Below are positions 13,747 to 19,515 of a stretch of DNA of 19,515 nucleotides, piece after piece. The number at the start of each line of letters is the position of its first letter. Positions within the stretch are counted from its first letter, which is position 1. The notes under the pieces were generated by a model. That model searched no databases. It was not told where the DNA came from and was given only the letters and a program-made list of their open reading frames with translations. A program made the position numbers and the translations under genes. The stretch covers positions 1 to 19,515 of the forward strand of contig CAMORF010000008.1 of the NCBI GenBank assembly GCA_946623485.1. Direction: 5' to 3'. The stretch comes from an uncultured Clostridia bacterium. Lineage in GTDB: Bacteria > Bacillota > Clostridia > Lachnospirales > Lachnospiraceae.

Positions 13747-14559
13747 TCAGGAAGCCCTTCTGACAAGAAGAAATAAGAAGAAGAGCAGGAGGATGGTTGC
13801 GGGAACCCACCACCACATTTTCCAGAAAACCAGAGACAGGAGCCGTTCCGGAAAGGATGCTGAAAAGATGCCCGGATCTGATTGCTGCGTATCTTCCGGC
13901 ACACGTTTTGCATGGACATAAAGCCGGTGTGTATTGATCCCATAGGGAGTACATGTGATCAGTGTGAGGAGATCCTTCCCTTTTTTGATCTTCAGAGGAC
14001 CGGTTTCAGAAGGAAGGACGGTTTCATTTCCGGTCATCTCGTAACACAGGGTTTTCCCGAGGGTATGGACCTCAATGCGGTCACCGTCACGAAGCATATC
14101 AAGATTCGTAAACAGTGTCCGGTCAGGAAGCCCTCTGTGCGCTGAGATGCAGGTATGGGTTCCAGGGCCGCCTACCGGAAGGCTGGTGCCCTCCAGGATT
14201 CCCGCCCCTTCCATCAACGCCTGATCCCCTGTGCCGATGAAAAGCGGCAGGATCAGCTCAAGGGCAGGGATCCGGATCCACCCTGCAAGGCTTGACTGAT
14301 CCAGGCAAAGAACACGTGCTTCCTTCTCCCACTTTTGGAACGTACCTGCCCTTTCTCCTGCCAGATAACGGTTATAATCCATCGCCTTCGCCAGCCGCAT
14401 CCTGCAATCGGAAGAATCCTCGATCTCTTGACAGACGGCAATTACATCGCCCGAGATCCATGTGTTATAAAGCCGTGACAGATACGGATAATCCATTAAC
14501 AGCAGGAAAAACAAAAAGAAAAAAACAAGAACAAACGTACGAAGTTTTCTTTTTCTCAT
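13747..14559 (-). CDS. Class C-type (pilus) sortase
   Basis: The 270-aa product is a membrane cysteine transpeptidase expected to polymerise the LPLTG pilin and attach partner proteins. It has an N-terminal membrane segment (about 9-22), a catalytic domain and a C-terminal membrane segment (about 248-266) with a basic end, the topology of class C enzymes. Catalytic residues are visible: H141 in ISAHRGLPDRTLF, C203 in TLITCTPYGINTHR, and R212. GAGILEGTSLPVGG is also typical of the class. The usual DP(F/W/Y) lid motif before the core is not seen; the stretch there is WEKEARVLCLDQSSLAG. The start is the first ATG after an in-frame TAA three codons upstream, but no clear Shine-Dalgarno sequence precedes it. 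A strong promoter lies about 110 bases upstream. It is the first gene of the pilus locus. Confidence 0.9.
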   Translation of the reverse strand: MRKRKLRTFVLVFFFLFFLLLMDYPYLSRLYNTWISGDVIAVCQEIEDSSDCRMRLAKAMDYNRYLAGERAGTFQKWEKEARVLCLDQSSLAGWIRIPALELILPLFIGTGDQALMEGAGILEGTSLPVGGPGTHTCISAHRGLPDRTLFTNLDMLRDGDRIEVHTLGKTLCYEMTGNETVLPSETGPLKIKKGKDLLTLITCTPYGINTHRLYVHAKRVPEDTQQSDPGIFSASFPERLLSLVFWKMWWWVPATILLLFFLFLLVRRAS

Positions 14560-14570
14560 GGTGTTTTACA

Positions 14571-14638
14571 GAAGATGTCTTGAATGTCATACAATTTGCG
14601 ATATAGAGATGCCTTGAATGTCACACAATTTGTGATAT
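14571..14638 (-). repeat. Two 34-bp direct repeats in the sortase leader
   Basis: Units 14571-14604 and 14605-14638 are directly adjacent and differ at about five positions. Unit 2 contains the perfect 11-nt palindrome cacaatttgtg (14624-14634); unit 1 has a decayed version. They lie between the promoter and the sortase start, where a repressor or an RNA-binding regulator could act. Confidence 0.7.
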
Positions 14639-14671
14639 GGATTTGATATTTGATGTGTATCAGATGAAAGT

Positions 14672-14700
14672 ATAGTACACCTGCTCTGCATACTTGTCAA
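14672..14700 (-). promoter_or_regulatory. Promoter of the sortase-pilin locus
   Basis: On the minus strand a consensus -35 box TTGACA (14695-14700) is followed after exactly 17 bases by TACTAT (14672-14677). An overlapping TATACT is also present. The expected start near 14665 gives a leader of about 105 nt containing the two 34-bp repeats. Confidence 0.65.
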
Positions 14701-14762
14701 CTGCAAATTGCTTTCCCACTGCATTGCACCTGGTGCCCTGAAACGGCACGCCTCTGACCGTC

Positions 14763-14837
14763 CCTGCGGCTTGCCGGAATCCATCCGGCAGGCAAGCTTG
14801 CCGCCCGGAATGATGACAGTCCGCAGGAAGCACTGAA
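14763..14837. repeat. 75-bp palindromic intergenic repeat, copy A
   Basis: It aligns without gaps to 18146-18220. Its features are a flanking inverted pair (cctgcgg at 14763-14769 and ccgcagg at 14821-14827), an inner stem tgccgga/tccggca with a 5-nt loop, and a conserved atgacagtccgcagg end. Copy A also has the perfect palindrome ggcaagcttgcc. It is REP-like, with no coding capacity. Confidence 0.75.
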
Positions 14838-14842
14838 ACGTG

Positions 14843-14878
14843 AACCCCCCGGCAGCCGAAAGCCTGCCGGGGGGTTTT
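14843..14878. terminator. GC-rich hairpin, probable terminator between the Lys/Ala-rich gene and the pilus promoter
   Basis: A perfect 13-bp stem (14843-14855 with 14864-14876) with an 8-nt loop is followed by TTTT on the plus strand. On the minus strand, where the genes are, the 3' side has only a weak T-run (TTCACGTTTC). Its place between two minus-strand units suggests it ends transcription from the 221-aa gene, but the better T-tail faces the other way. Confidence 0.5.
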
Positions 14879-14904
14879 GTCATACAATCCATTCAATTCC
14901 CGGA

Positions 14905-15095
14905 ATCGATCCGTTCACGGGATCTATGATCGATTCGCATAATCAAAGATCAGTTCACAATCGAAGATCAATTCACAATCGAAGATCAGTTCACAATCGA
15001 AGATCAGTTCACAATCGAAGATCAATTCACAATCGAAGATCAATTCACAAGACCAAAAATCAATTCACAGGAACAACGATCCATTCGTAAAATCA
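14905..15095. repeat. 18-bp tandem array with a GATC in each unit
   Basis: Five near-identical copies of gatcarttcacaatcgaa run without gaps from 14948 to 15037; the only variable base is the a/g. Degraded copies on both sides extend the array to about 14905-15095. The outermost unit reaches the last codons and stop of the 221-aa gene (gatcgatctttgat), so the array may have grown out of that sequence. The unit length is a multiple of three. Confidence 0.85.
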
Positions 15096-15758
15096 AAGAT
15101 CGATCTTTCCCATAAAGGTATCGTTCAGTACATAATAAGCCGCATTATCTTCCGGCTTCAGATACAGATTGATGGTCTGCAGCTCGGATGCTTTTTTCTT
15201 CAGTTCACCAGTCCATACCTTCTTCACCTGATCCGTGATCTCGCTGACCTTGATATCCTTGCCAAAATACTGCAGGGAAATGCTTTCCTTCACTTCAGCC
15301 TTATTCGCAGCAGCCTTCTTCACCGTGCCGGCTGCGGAATCTGCAGCTTTCTTCACGGAGCTTCCGGCCTTCTTCACGGTTTCCTCTGCAGCCTTTCCTG
15401 CCTCCTCTGCCTTCTTGCTGACTCTCTTTGCAGAAGCTTCCGCTTTTGTTTCCGCCTTTTTCACTTCCGCTTTGGTCTCGGAAACCTTCTCTTTTACTTC
15501 CTTCTCAGCCTTAGCTGCCTTTTCCTTCACTTCTTTTTCAACCTTGGCTGCCTTTTCGTTTACTTCCTTCTCAGCCTTGGCCGCCTTTTCCTTTATTTCC
15601 TTCTCAGCCTTGGCCGCCTTTTCCTTTACTTCTTTCACTTCCTTTTCAACCTTGGCTGCCTTTTCCTTTGCCTCTTTTACAGCCTTGGATGCCTTCTCTT
15701 TCACCTCAGCCTGAATCTCTTCCTTCTTCACCGCTGAAGTTTTCCTTACTTCCTTCAT
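15093..15758 (-). CDS. Lys/Ala-rich hendecad-repeat protein with a DUF6465-like C-terminal domain
   Basis: The product is 221 aa and its function is unknown. The start at 15758 is set by an AGGAGGAGG site 5 bases upstream; an in-frame ATG 23 codons earlier has no support. Residues about 10-155 consist almost only of Lys, Ala, Glu and Val and should form a long helix or coiled coil. Residues 31-99 are built of 11-residue units of the type KEKAAKAEKEV. Residues about 110-155 are more basic (VKKAGSSVKKAADS) and resemble histone H1-like tails. Residues about 160-221 form a compact domain (SLQYFGKDIKVSEI, INLYLKPEDNAAYYVLND), which I recognise from memory as the DUF6465 type found in Clostridia. 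No signal peptide or membrane segment is present, so it is cytoplasmic. A DNA- or nucleoid-binding role is an inference from composition only. It has its own promoter. Confidence 0.88.
   Translation of the reverse strand: MKEVRKTSAVKKEEIQAEVKEKASKAVKEAKEKAAKVEKEVKEVKEKAAKAEKEIKEKAAKAEKEVNEKAAKVEKEVKEKAAKAEKEVKEKVSETKAEVKKAETKAEASAKRVSKKAEEAGKAAEETVKKAGSSVKKAADSAAGTVKKAAANKAEVKESISLQYFGKDIKVSEITDQVKKVWTGELKKKASELQTINLYLKPEDNAAYYVLNDTFMGKIDL
15462..15668 (-). repeat. 33-bp (11-residue) tandem repeats in the Lys/Ala-rich gene
   Basis: Six imperfect units encode KEKAAKVEKEV, KEKAAKAEKEI, KEKAAKAEKEV, NEKAAKVEKEV, KEKAAKAEKEV and KEKVSETKAEV (residues 31-99); an extra KEV follows the first. Such DNA repeats can vary in number between strains. 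Confidence 0.85.
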
Positions 15759-15763
15759 AAAAA

Positions 15764-15772
15764 CCTCCTCCT
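15764..15772 (-). promoter_or_regulatory. Ribosome binding site fixing the start of the Lys/Ala-rich protein
   Basis: AGGAGGAGG on the minus strand lies 5 bases before the ATG at 15758. It rules against the longer in-frame start at 15827. Confidence 0.85.
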
Positions 15773-15863
15773 GATGCATACATAATATACAAACCCACCA
15801 CGTGCCAGGAGCATGAAGCACCATCATGCAACCGTCCCGGAGAATATCGCATTCCCGTTGTGG

Positions 15864-15892
15864 ATGATACCCTATTCATGCGCTATTTTCAA
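15864..15892 (-). promoter_or_regulatory. Promoter of the Lys/Ala-rich protein gene
   Basis: On the minus strand TTGAAA (15887-15892) and TATCAT (15864-15869) are 17 bases apart, each one base from consensus. The leader would be about 100 nt. Confidence 0.65.
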
Positions 15893-15923
15893 GCCTTCAC
15901 AGGCAAAAACACAGTTATACATG

Positions 15924-15949
15924 CAGTGCAGGCTGTGGAGGCTGCAGTG
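15924..15949 (-). terminator. Possible weak hairpin terminator behind recG
   Basis: The 8-nt arms at 15924-15931 and 15942-15949 pair at seven of eight positions around a 10-nt loop, about 20 bases after the recG stop. A TTTTT run follows on the minus strand, but about 15 bases later, which is further than usual. Confidence 0.3.
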
Positions 15950-15968
15950 GGTTGCTGCCATCTGCAGT

Positions 15969-18053
15969 TCAAATCGTGGAATGGTTTTGTTCCCGCTTTC
16001 CGGCCTGCGCCAGCTCCTGCGCGATTCCTTCATACTCCGGCATTTCCAGGGAAGGATCGTCCCTCAGAATTGTCTGCACAGCTTCTTCCGCGTCCTTCAA
16101 CACGGCGGCGTCCGCATAGGGATCCGCCATGGCGAATCCGATCTCGCCGCTTTGCCGAAGCCCGAACAACTCCCCCGGTCCCCGAAGCGCAAGGTCTTTT
16201 CTGGCGATCTCAAAACCATCGTTGGAAGAAGCAAGGATGTTCAGTCTTTGTTTTATCTCATCACTTTGCATGGAGCTGATAAAGATGCAGTAGGACTGGT
16301 CTTTTCCCCGCCCGACCCTTCCACGCAGCTGATGCAGCTGGGCAAGGCCGAACCGTTCCGCATTTTCCACCATCATCACAGTGGCGTTGGGCACATTTAC
16401 GCCAACTTCAACCACGGTCGTAGAAACCAAAACATCGATCGCATGCGATGCGAACCGTTCCATCACAGACTGCTTCTCGCTCCCCTTCATCTTTCCGTGA
16501 AGATATTCCACACGGACATTCGGAAGATACTGCCTGAGCGCGTCCCGGAAAGATTCTGTATAATCCATGACATTTTCCGCCTCGACCTCCTCCGACTCCT
16601 CTACCATCGGACAGATCACGTACGCCTGGTGTCCTTCCTGAACCTGTTTCGCCACAAATTGATATGCTTTCGGGCGCCAGGACTGGTCAACCACCGCATT
16701 TTTGATCGGAAGGCGGTTTGCAGGCATCTCATCAATCACGGAGATATCCAGATCTCCATATAATATGACCGCCAGTGTGCGCGGGATTGGAGTCGCGCTC
16801 ATCACAATGGTATGCGGATGGATTCCTTTTTCCTCCAGGGTTTCTCTCTGATGAACGCCAAACCTGTGCTGTTCATCCGTGATGACCAACGCCAGATTCT
16901 TGTATTGGACCTTTTCCTGGATCAGCGCATGCGTCCCGATCACGACACTGGCCTCTCCTGAGAGGATCCTGGCATAAGCCTCTCTTCGCTCAGCCGCCTT
17001 CATGGATCCGGTAAGGAGCACGGTTCCGATCAGCAGACCGGCCTGCCCCAGAAGCTTTAAAAATGATTCGTAATGCTGTCTTGCAAGCACTTCTGTCGGA
17101 ACCATCAGCGCCCCCTGCATTCCGGACGCGGCGCACTGGATTAATGCAAGAAAGGCAACGATAGTCTTTCCGGATCCCACATCCCCCTGGACGAGGCGTG
17201 CCATGACTTTTTTTGAAGCAAGGCCATGAGAGATCTCATCCCAGACACGCTTCTGCGCACCGGTCAGGTCAAAATCCAGCGCATCCAAAACCTTGAGGGT
17301 CTGCGGGCAGGAAGAGATGACAGCCCCGTCCTCCCTGCTCTCCCGCTCTCCCCTCAGGCGCTTCAGCATCAGGATAAAGTAAAAGAATTCTTCGAAAACG
17401 AGACGTCTGCGCGCCCTGGAAAGCGCTTCCTCCCCTTCCGGAAAATGAATTCCGCGCACCGTTTCCTTCCGTTCGGGAAGCGTATATTTCCTGCGCATCC
17501 ACGCAGGAAGCGGATCCTGTGACAGGTCAATATGATCCTGCCCGAAAAATGCCTCCCGCAAAGCCTTCCTGAGCGCATTTTCCGTCAAGCCCCTTACCAG
17601 CGGGTAAACCGGCTGCATCGTTTTTTGCAGCTGCGTGTAGTCATACAGGTCATAGATCCTGGGCTGCTGCAGGAATATCCTGCTGCCCTTTGCCCTGATC
17701 CTTCCGCGGAAGATATATCGCGTGCCCGGGTGAACCTGATTCCTCAAAAAAGGCATATTGAACCATGTCACATCCAGGTATCCCCCATCTGTCAGAATCT
17801 TACCGGCCGTAATCCGGAAAGACTTCACATACCGGACGCTCAATGCCCGCTCAATAGCTCCCTCCACCGCAACCAGCCTGCCATCATCAAATACCGACAA
17901 TGTACCTGCCTTGACCGGTTCTTCAAAACGGTCATATCCTCTCGGGTAATACCGCACCAGGTCTCCTACCGTCCTGATCCCTGCTTTTGCAAAATGCTCA
18001 CTGCTCTTCGGACCTATGCCCTTTATGGATGTGATGGGGGAAGCCTCTGTCAT
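15969..18053 (-). CDS. recG: ATP-dependent DNA helicase RecG
   Basis: The 694-aa product is of usual RecG length. RecG remodels stalled replication forks and branched DNA in recombination repair. The start at 18053 follows AAGGAG by 6 bases; the longer in-frame start 38 codons upstream reads through non-coding hairpin sequence and is rejected. Residues about 1-35 contain a helix-hairpin-helix-like ITSIKGIGPKSSEHFAKAGI, and about 55-155 form the OB-fold wedge domain. The helicase motifs are Walker A GDVGSGKT (290-297), DEQH (393-396), SATPIPRT (419-426), STTVVEVGVNVPNA (544-557) and QLRGRVGRG (575-583). The RecG-specific motif LRGPGELFGLRQSG is at 623-636. All key residues are present. It follows glgD by about 207 bases and probably has its own or read-through transcription; no strong promoter was found. 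Confidence 0.97.
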   Translation of the reverse strand: MTEASPITSIKGIGPKSSEHFAKAGIRTVGDLVRYYPRGYDRFEEPVKAGTLSVFDDGRLVAVEGAIERALSVRYVKSFRITAGKILTDGGYLDVTWFNMPFLRNQVHPGTRYIFRGRIRAKGSRIFLQQPRIYDLYDYTQLQKTMQPVYPLVRGLTENALRKALREAFFGQDHIDLSQDPLPAWMRRKYTLPERKETVRGIHFPEGEEALSRARRRLVFEEFFYFILMLKRLRGERESREDGAVISSCPQTLKVLDALDFDLTGAQKRVWDEISHGLASKKVMARLVQGDVGSGKTIVAFLALIQCAASGMQGALMVPTEVLARQHYESFLKLLGQAGLLIGTVLLTGSMKAAERREAYARILSGEASVVIGTHALIQEKVQYKNLALVITDEQHRFGVHQRETLEEKGIHPHTIVMSATPIPRTLAVILYGDLDISVIDEMPANRLPIKNAVVDQSWRPKAYQFVAKQVQEGHQAYVICPMVEESEEVEAENVMDYTESFRDALRQYLPNVRVEYLHGKMKGSEKQSVMERFASHAIDVLVSTTVVEVGVNVPNATVMMVENAERFGLAQLHQLRGRVGRGKDQSYCIFISSMQSDEIKQRLNILASSNDGFEIARKDLALRGPGELFGLRQSGEIGFAMADPYADAAVLKDAEEAVQTILRDDPSLEMPEYEGIAQELAQAGKREQNHSTI

Positions 18054-18059
18054 AGCAAT

Positions 18060-18065
18060 CTCCTT
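18060..18065 (-). promoter_or_regulatory. Ribosome binding site fixing the recG start
   Basis: AAGGAG on the minus strand lies 6 bases before the ATG at 18053, which encodes MTEASPITSIKGIG, the expected N-end of RecG. Confidence 0.85.
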
Positions 18066-18080
18066 TCCCTGCACACAGAA

Positions 18081-18124
18081 GATACCCCGGATAGACCGCC
18101 ATGCAGGCTTTCTCCCGGGGTATC
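18081..18124 (-). other. Long-loop inverted repeat in the recG leader
   Basis: Perfect 10-bp arms (18081-18090 gataccccgg and 18115-18124) flank a 24-nt loop that has a small GCC/GGC pairing of its own. It lies about 30 bases before the recG start and has no T-run, so it is more likely a leader structure or repeat remnant than a terminator. Confidence 0.5.
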
Positions 18125-18145
18125 CCTGATCTCTATAACAGCGCC

Positions 18146-18220
18146 CCTGCAGCCTGCCGGAATCCATCCGGCAGGCAAGCTGACCGGCAAAAACTATGAC
18201 AGTCCGCAGGTGTCGCTGAA
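18146..18220. repeat. 75-bp palindromic intergenic repeat, copy B
   Basis: This is the partner of the copy at 14763-14837. A 26-base block around tgccggaatccatccggca and the end atgacagtccgcagg are identical; the part between has diverged. It lies between glgD and recG in the same orientation as copy A. Confidence 0.75.
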
Positions 18221-18260
18221 TAATTACTATAATTGAATCCTTTCCAGTGGGGGAATCTTC

Positions 18261-19385
18261 TTACAGGGTATCCGCCCTGTGAACATAACTGGGATGTTCC
18301 GGAGTGGAAATCAGCTCCTTCGTGCGTATCACCTTCGCGTACTTGTCAACGATCTGGGAATCAATCGTGACGCCATCGCCGATCTGCGCATAATCAAGGA
18401 TTACGCTGTTCCTGACAACAGCTCCCTTCCCGATATGGACGCCCCTGCCAATGACAGAGTGCACCACGGTACCCTCCACCTGGCATCCATTGGCAATCAT
18501 CGAATCCTTAACCGTCGAAGTATCGTAGATACGGGACGGATTGGAGTCGGTTGTCCTGGTGTAGATCCACCATCCATCCGTGAACAGATCCCTGGCATTC
18601 TTCGGATCCAGCAGACTCAGGTTGGATTCATAGTAGGACTGAAGGTCATCGATGGAAGCAAAGAATCCCTTATGCTGCACGCCGCGGATCTCCAGCTCTT
18701 CCCGGCTGATCAGCACGGAAAGGAACTGCGCGAGGGAATAGGTGGAGGAATACTTCGCCGCCCTCTGGACAAGGTCGATGAACAAGGACTTCTTCATGAT
18801 GTAGGTGTCCATGAACACGCACTGGTTCTGGCGGTTTCCACGGTTGATCTCCAGGGATGTGACAACCTGCTCCTGATCCACGCCCATGACACGGCAGTTC
18901 AGATAATGATCCTTCGCATTGTTTACCTTATGGTAAAGCATGGTGATGTCAGCGCCGGACGCGGTATGTTCATCCAGGAGCGCCGCGAAATCCTGCTTAT
19001 AAACCATGTAGCACGGAGCGATGACAACATACTCCTGGGGAAGTACCTCAAGATGGTGCAGGTTGTCAAGGTAATCGGAAACATCCGTATTGTAAACATC
19101 ATTCTCCATGTGATGGTTGCAATAAAACAGCTGCAGACGGTCTCTCTTGGAGTTCAGGTTGTAGCTGCGCCCGGTTCCCAGGTGGTCAGTCAATGCCTTC
19201 GGGTGCTTATTCAGGTAGACCTCGATATTCTTAATTCCGCTGTTGGAAAAATTCGAAATCGGGAAATCAATGACCCGGAACTTGCCGATAAAGGTAAATG
19301 CGCCTGCCGGCCTGTATTCCTGCAAGCCATGTACGTTCACGCGGCGCGGCGTCGATGTAACGATTCCAAATGCCTTCGCTGCCAT
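18261..19385 (-). CDS. glgD: Glucose-1-phosphate adenylyltransferase subunit GlgD
   Basis: The 374-aa product is of usual GlgD length. GlgD is the partner or regulatory subunit of ADP-glucose pyrophosphorylase (GlgC), which makes ADP-glucose for glycogen in the cytoplasm. The nucleotidyltransferase-like N-half is recognisable (RPAGAFTFIGKFRVIDFPISNFSNSGIKNIEV, shown here as IGKFRVIDFPISN). It lacks the Gly-rich GGxGTRL loop of catalytic subunits, having GIVTSTP instead, as expected for GlgD. The C-terminal about 90 residues form a left-handed beta-helix (VEGTVVHSVIGRGVHIGKGAVV). The start ATG lies one base after the glgC stop (TGACATG), and the AGGGGG ribosome binding site is inside the glgC end, so the two are translationally linked and made together. 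Confidence 0.95.
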   Translation of the reverse strand: MAAKAFGIVTSTPRRVNVHGLQEYRPAGAFTFIGKFRVIDFPISNFSNSGIKNIEVYLNKHPKALTDHLGTGRSYNLNSKRDRLQLFYCNHHMENDVYNTDVSDYLDNLHHLEVLPQEYVVIAPCYMVYKQDFAALLDEHTASGADITMLYHKVNNAKDHYLNCRVMGVDQEQVVTSLEINRGNRQNQCVFMDTYIMKKSLFIDLVQRAAKYSSTYSLAQFLSVLISREELEIRGVQHKGFFASIDDLQSYYESNLSLLDPKNARDLFTDGWWIYTRTTDSNPSRIYDTSTVKDSMIANGCQVEGTVVHSVIGRGVHIGKGAVVRNSVILDYAQIGDGVTIDSQIVDKYAKVIRTKELISTPEHPSYVHRADTL

Positions 19386-19386
19386 G

Positions 19387-19515
19387 TCATTCCACCCCCT
19401 TCACATTCTTGGAGACCAGGATAATGTTCTCGCTGTCTGCGGAACCTACGACTGCCCCCTTGCCGATCTTCACGCCGCTCGCGACAATTGCCCGGGTCAC
19501 CGTCGCGCCTTCTTC
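19387..19515 (-). CDS. glgC: Glucose-1-phosphate adenylyltransferase GlgC, C-terminal fragment (cut by window edge)
   Basis: The last 42 codons and TGA stop are present; the rest lies beyond the window. The fragment reads TVTRAIVASGVKIGKGAVVG...NIILVSKNVKGVE, a beta-helix end typical of ADP-glucose pyrophosphorylase. Identification rests on this end and on the tight coupling to glgD one base downstream. The catalytic domain cannot be checked here. Confidence 0.8.
   Translation of the reverse strand, partial: EEGATVTRAIVASGVKIGKGAVVGSADSENIILVSKNVKGVE

Larger units (their letters stand above)
14560..15092. other. Repeat-rich gene-free control region upstream of the pilus locus
   Basis: No gene is supported in these 533 bases. 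In order of minus-strand transcription they hold an 18-bp tandem array directly behind the Lys/Ala-rich gene, a GC-rich hairpin, a 75-bp palindromic repeat copy, the promoter of the sortase gene, and a pair of 34-bp direct repeats in the leader. Confidence 0.8.

Noticed and set aside
13661..13954. 97-codon minus-strand frame overlapping the sortase gene end
   Set aside because: It is out of frame with the sortase C-terminal helix and has no ribosome binding site; it extends through the repeat-element remnant.
14587..14892. 101-codon minus-strand frame between the array and the sortase gene
   Set aside because: It runs through the 75-bp repeat, the hairpin, the promoter and the leader repeats, and has no family resemblance or ribosome binding site.
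14905..15095. CRISPR array
   Set aside because: The units are 18 bp and directly adjacent, with no unique spacers, and no cas genes are present. It is a simple tandem repeat.
18054..18167. Longer recG start (38 extra codons)
   Set aside because: It reads through the inverted repeat and the ribosome binding site. The RecG N-terminal helix-hairpin-helix region begins at the start at 18053.
18279..19424. 381-codon open frame on the plus strand opposite glgD
   Set aside because: GlgD is clear on the other strand. The plus-strand product (many Val, Ile, Arg and His) shows no family motif and no ribosome binding site.
1..19515. Apparent abundance of GGATCC across the window
   Set aside because: It is noticeable by eye but could follow from common Gly-Ser, Asp-Pro and Arg-Ile codon pairs. 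Without a count against expectation it is not claimed as a signal.

Overview
The window looks like chromosome of a Gram-positive member of the Bacillota, most likely class Clostridia and plausibly Lachnospiraceae. The grounds are a paired glgC-glgD, a sortase-pilin locus with an LPxTG-type signal, SpaA/Cna B-type surface domains, strong AGGAGG ribosome binding sites, and a small Lys/Ala-rich protein with a DUF6465-like tail. GC content looks slightly above 50% by eye. All supported genes lie on the minus strand, so transcription runs from high to low coordinates. No tRNA, rRNA, CRISPR array, transposase or phage gene was seen.

In transcription order. (1) Housekeeping block, 19515-15093: the C-terminal end of glgC, glgD one base behind it (glycogen synthesis), recG (branched-DNA helicase), and a 221-aa Lys/Ala hendecad-repeat protein with its own promoter. 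(2) A 533-base intergenic region, 15092-14560. It holds an 18-bp GATC-containing tandem array, a GC-rich hairpin, one copy of a 75-bp palindromic repeat (second copy behind glgD), a good promoter (TTGACA-17-TACTAT), and two 34-bp tandem repeats around a small palindrome. (3) Pilus/adhesin locus, 14559-1464: a class C-like sortase, a 551-aa backbone pilin with LPLTG, a 766-aa protein that looks like two surface proteins fused in frame, and a 2620-aa giant adhesin. The last two genes overlap by ATGA and the two before them are 20 bases apart, so at least these three are co-transcribed. (4) An ABC-transporter amino-acid-type binding protein, 1224-76, with its own promoter and a large hairpin in its leader. 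It is probably a separate unit whose permease and ATPase genes lie beyond position 1.

Working model: the sortase polymerises the LPLTG pilin through a pilin-motif lysine (VTASPK). The 766-aa and 2620-aa proteins supply ancillary or tip functions through ten Cna B-like modules in total (three plus seven). The giant protein carries a long disordered stalk and a large beta-rich N-terminal region. It ends in a BspA-type leucine-rich-repeat cap with no cell-wall sorting signal. The most unusual points are the apparent fusion with back-to-back membrane segments and no N-terminal signal peptide, the missing anchor on the giant adhesin, and the repeat-rich control region before the sortase gene.

Functional names rest on reading motifs by eye. 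No database search was run.
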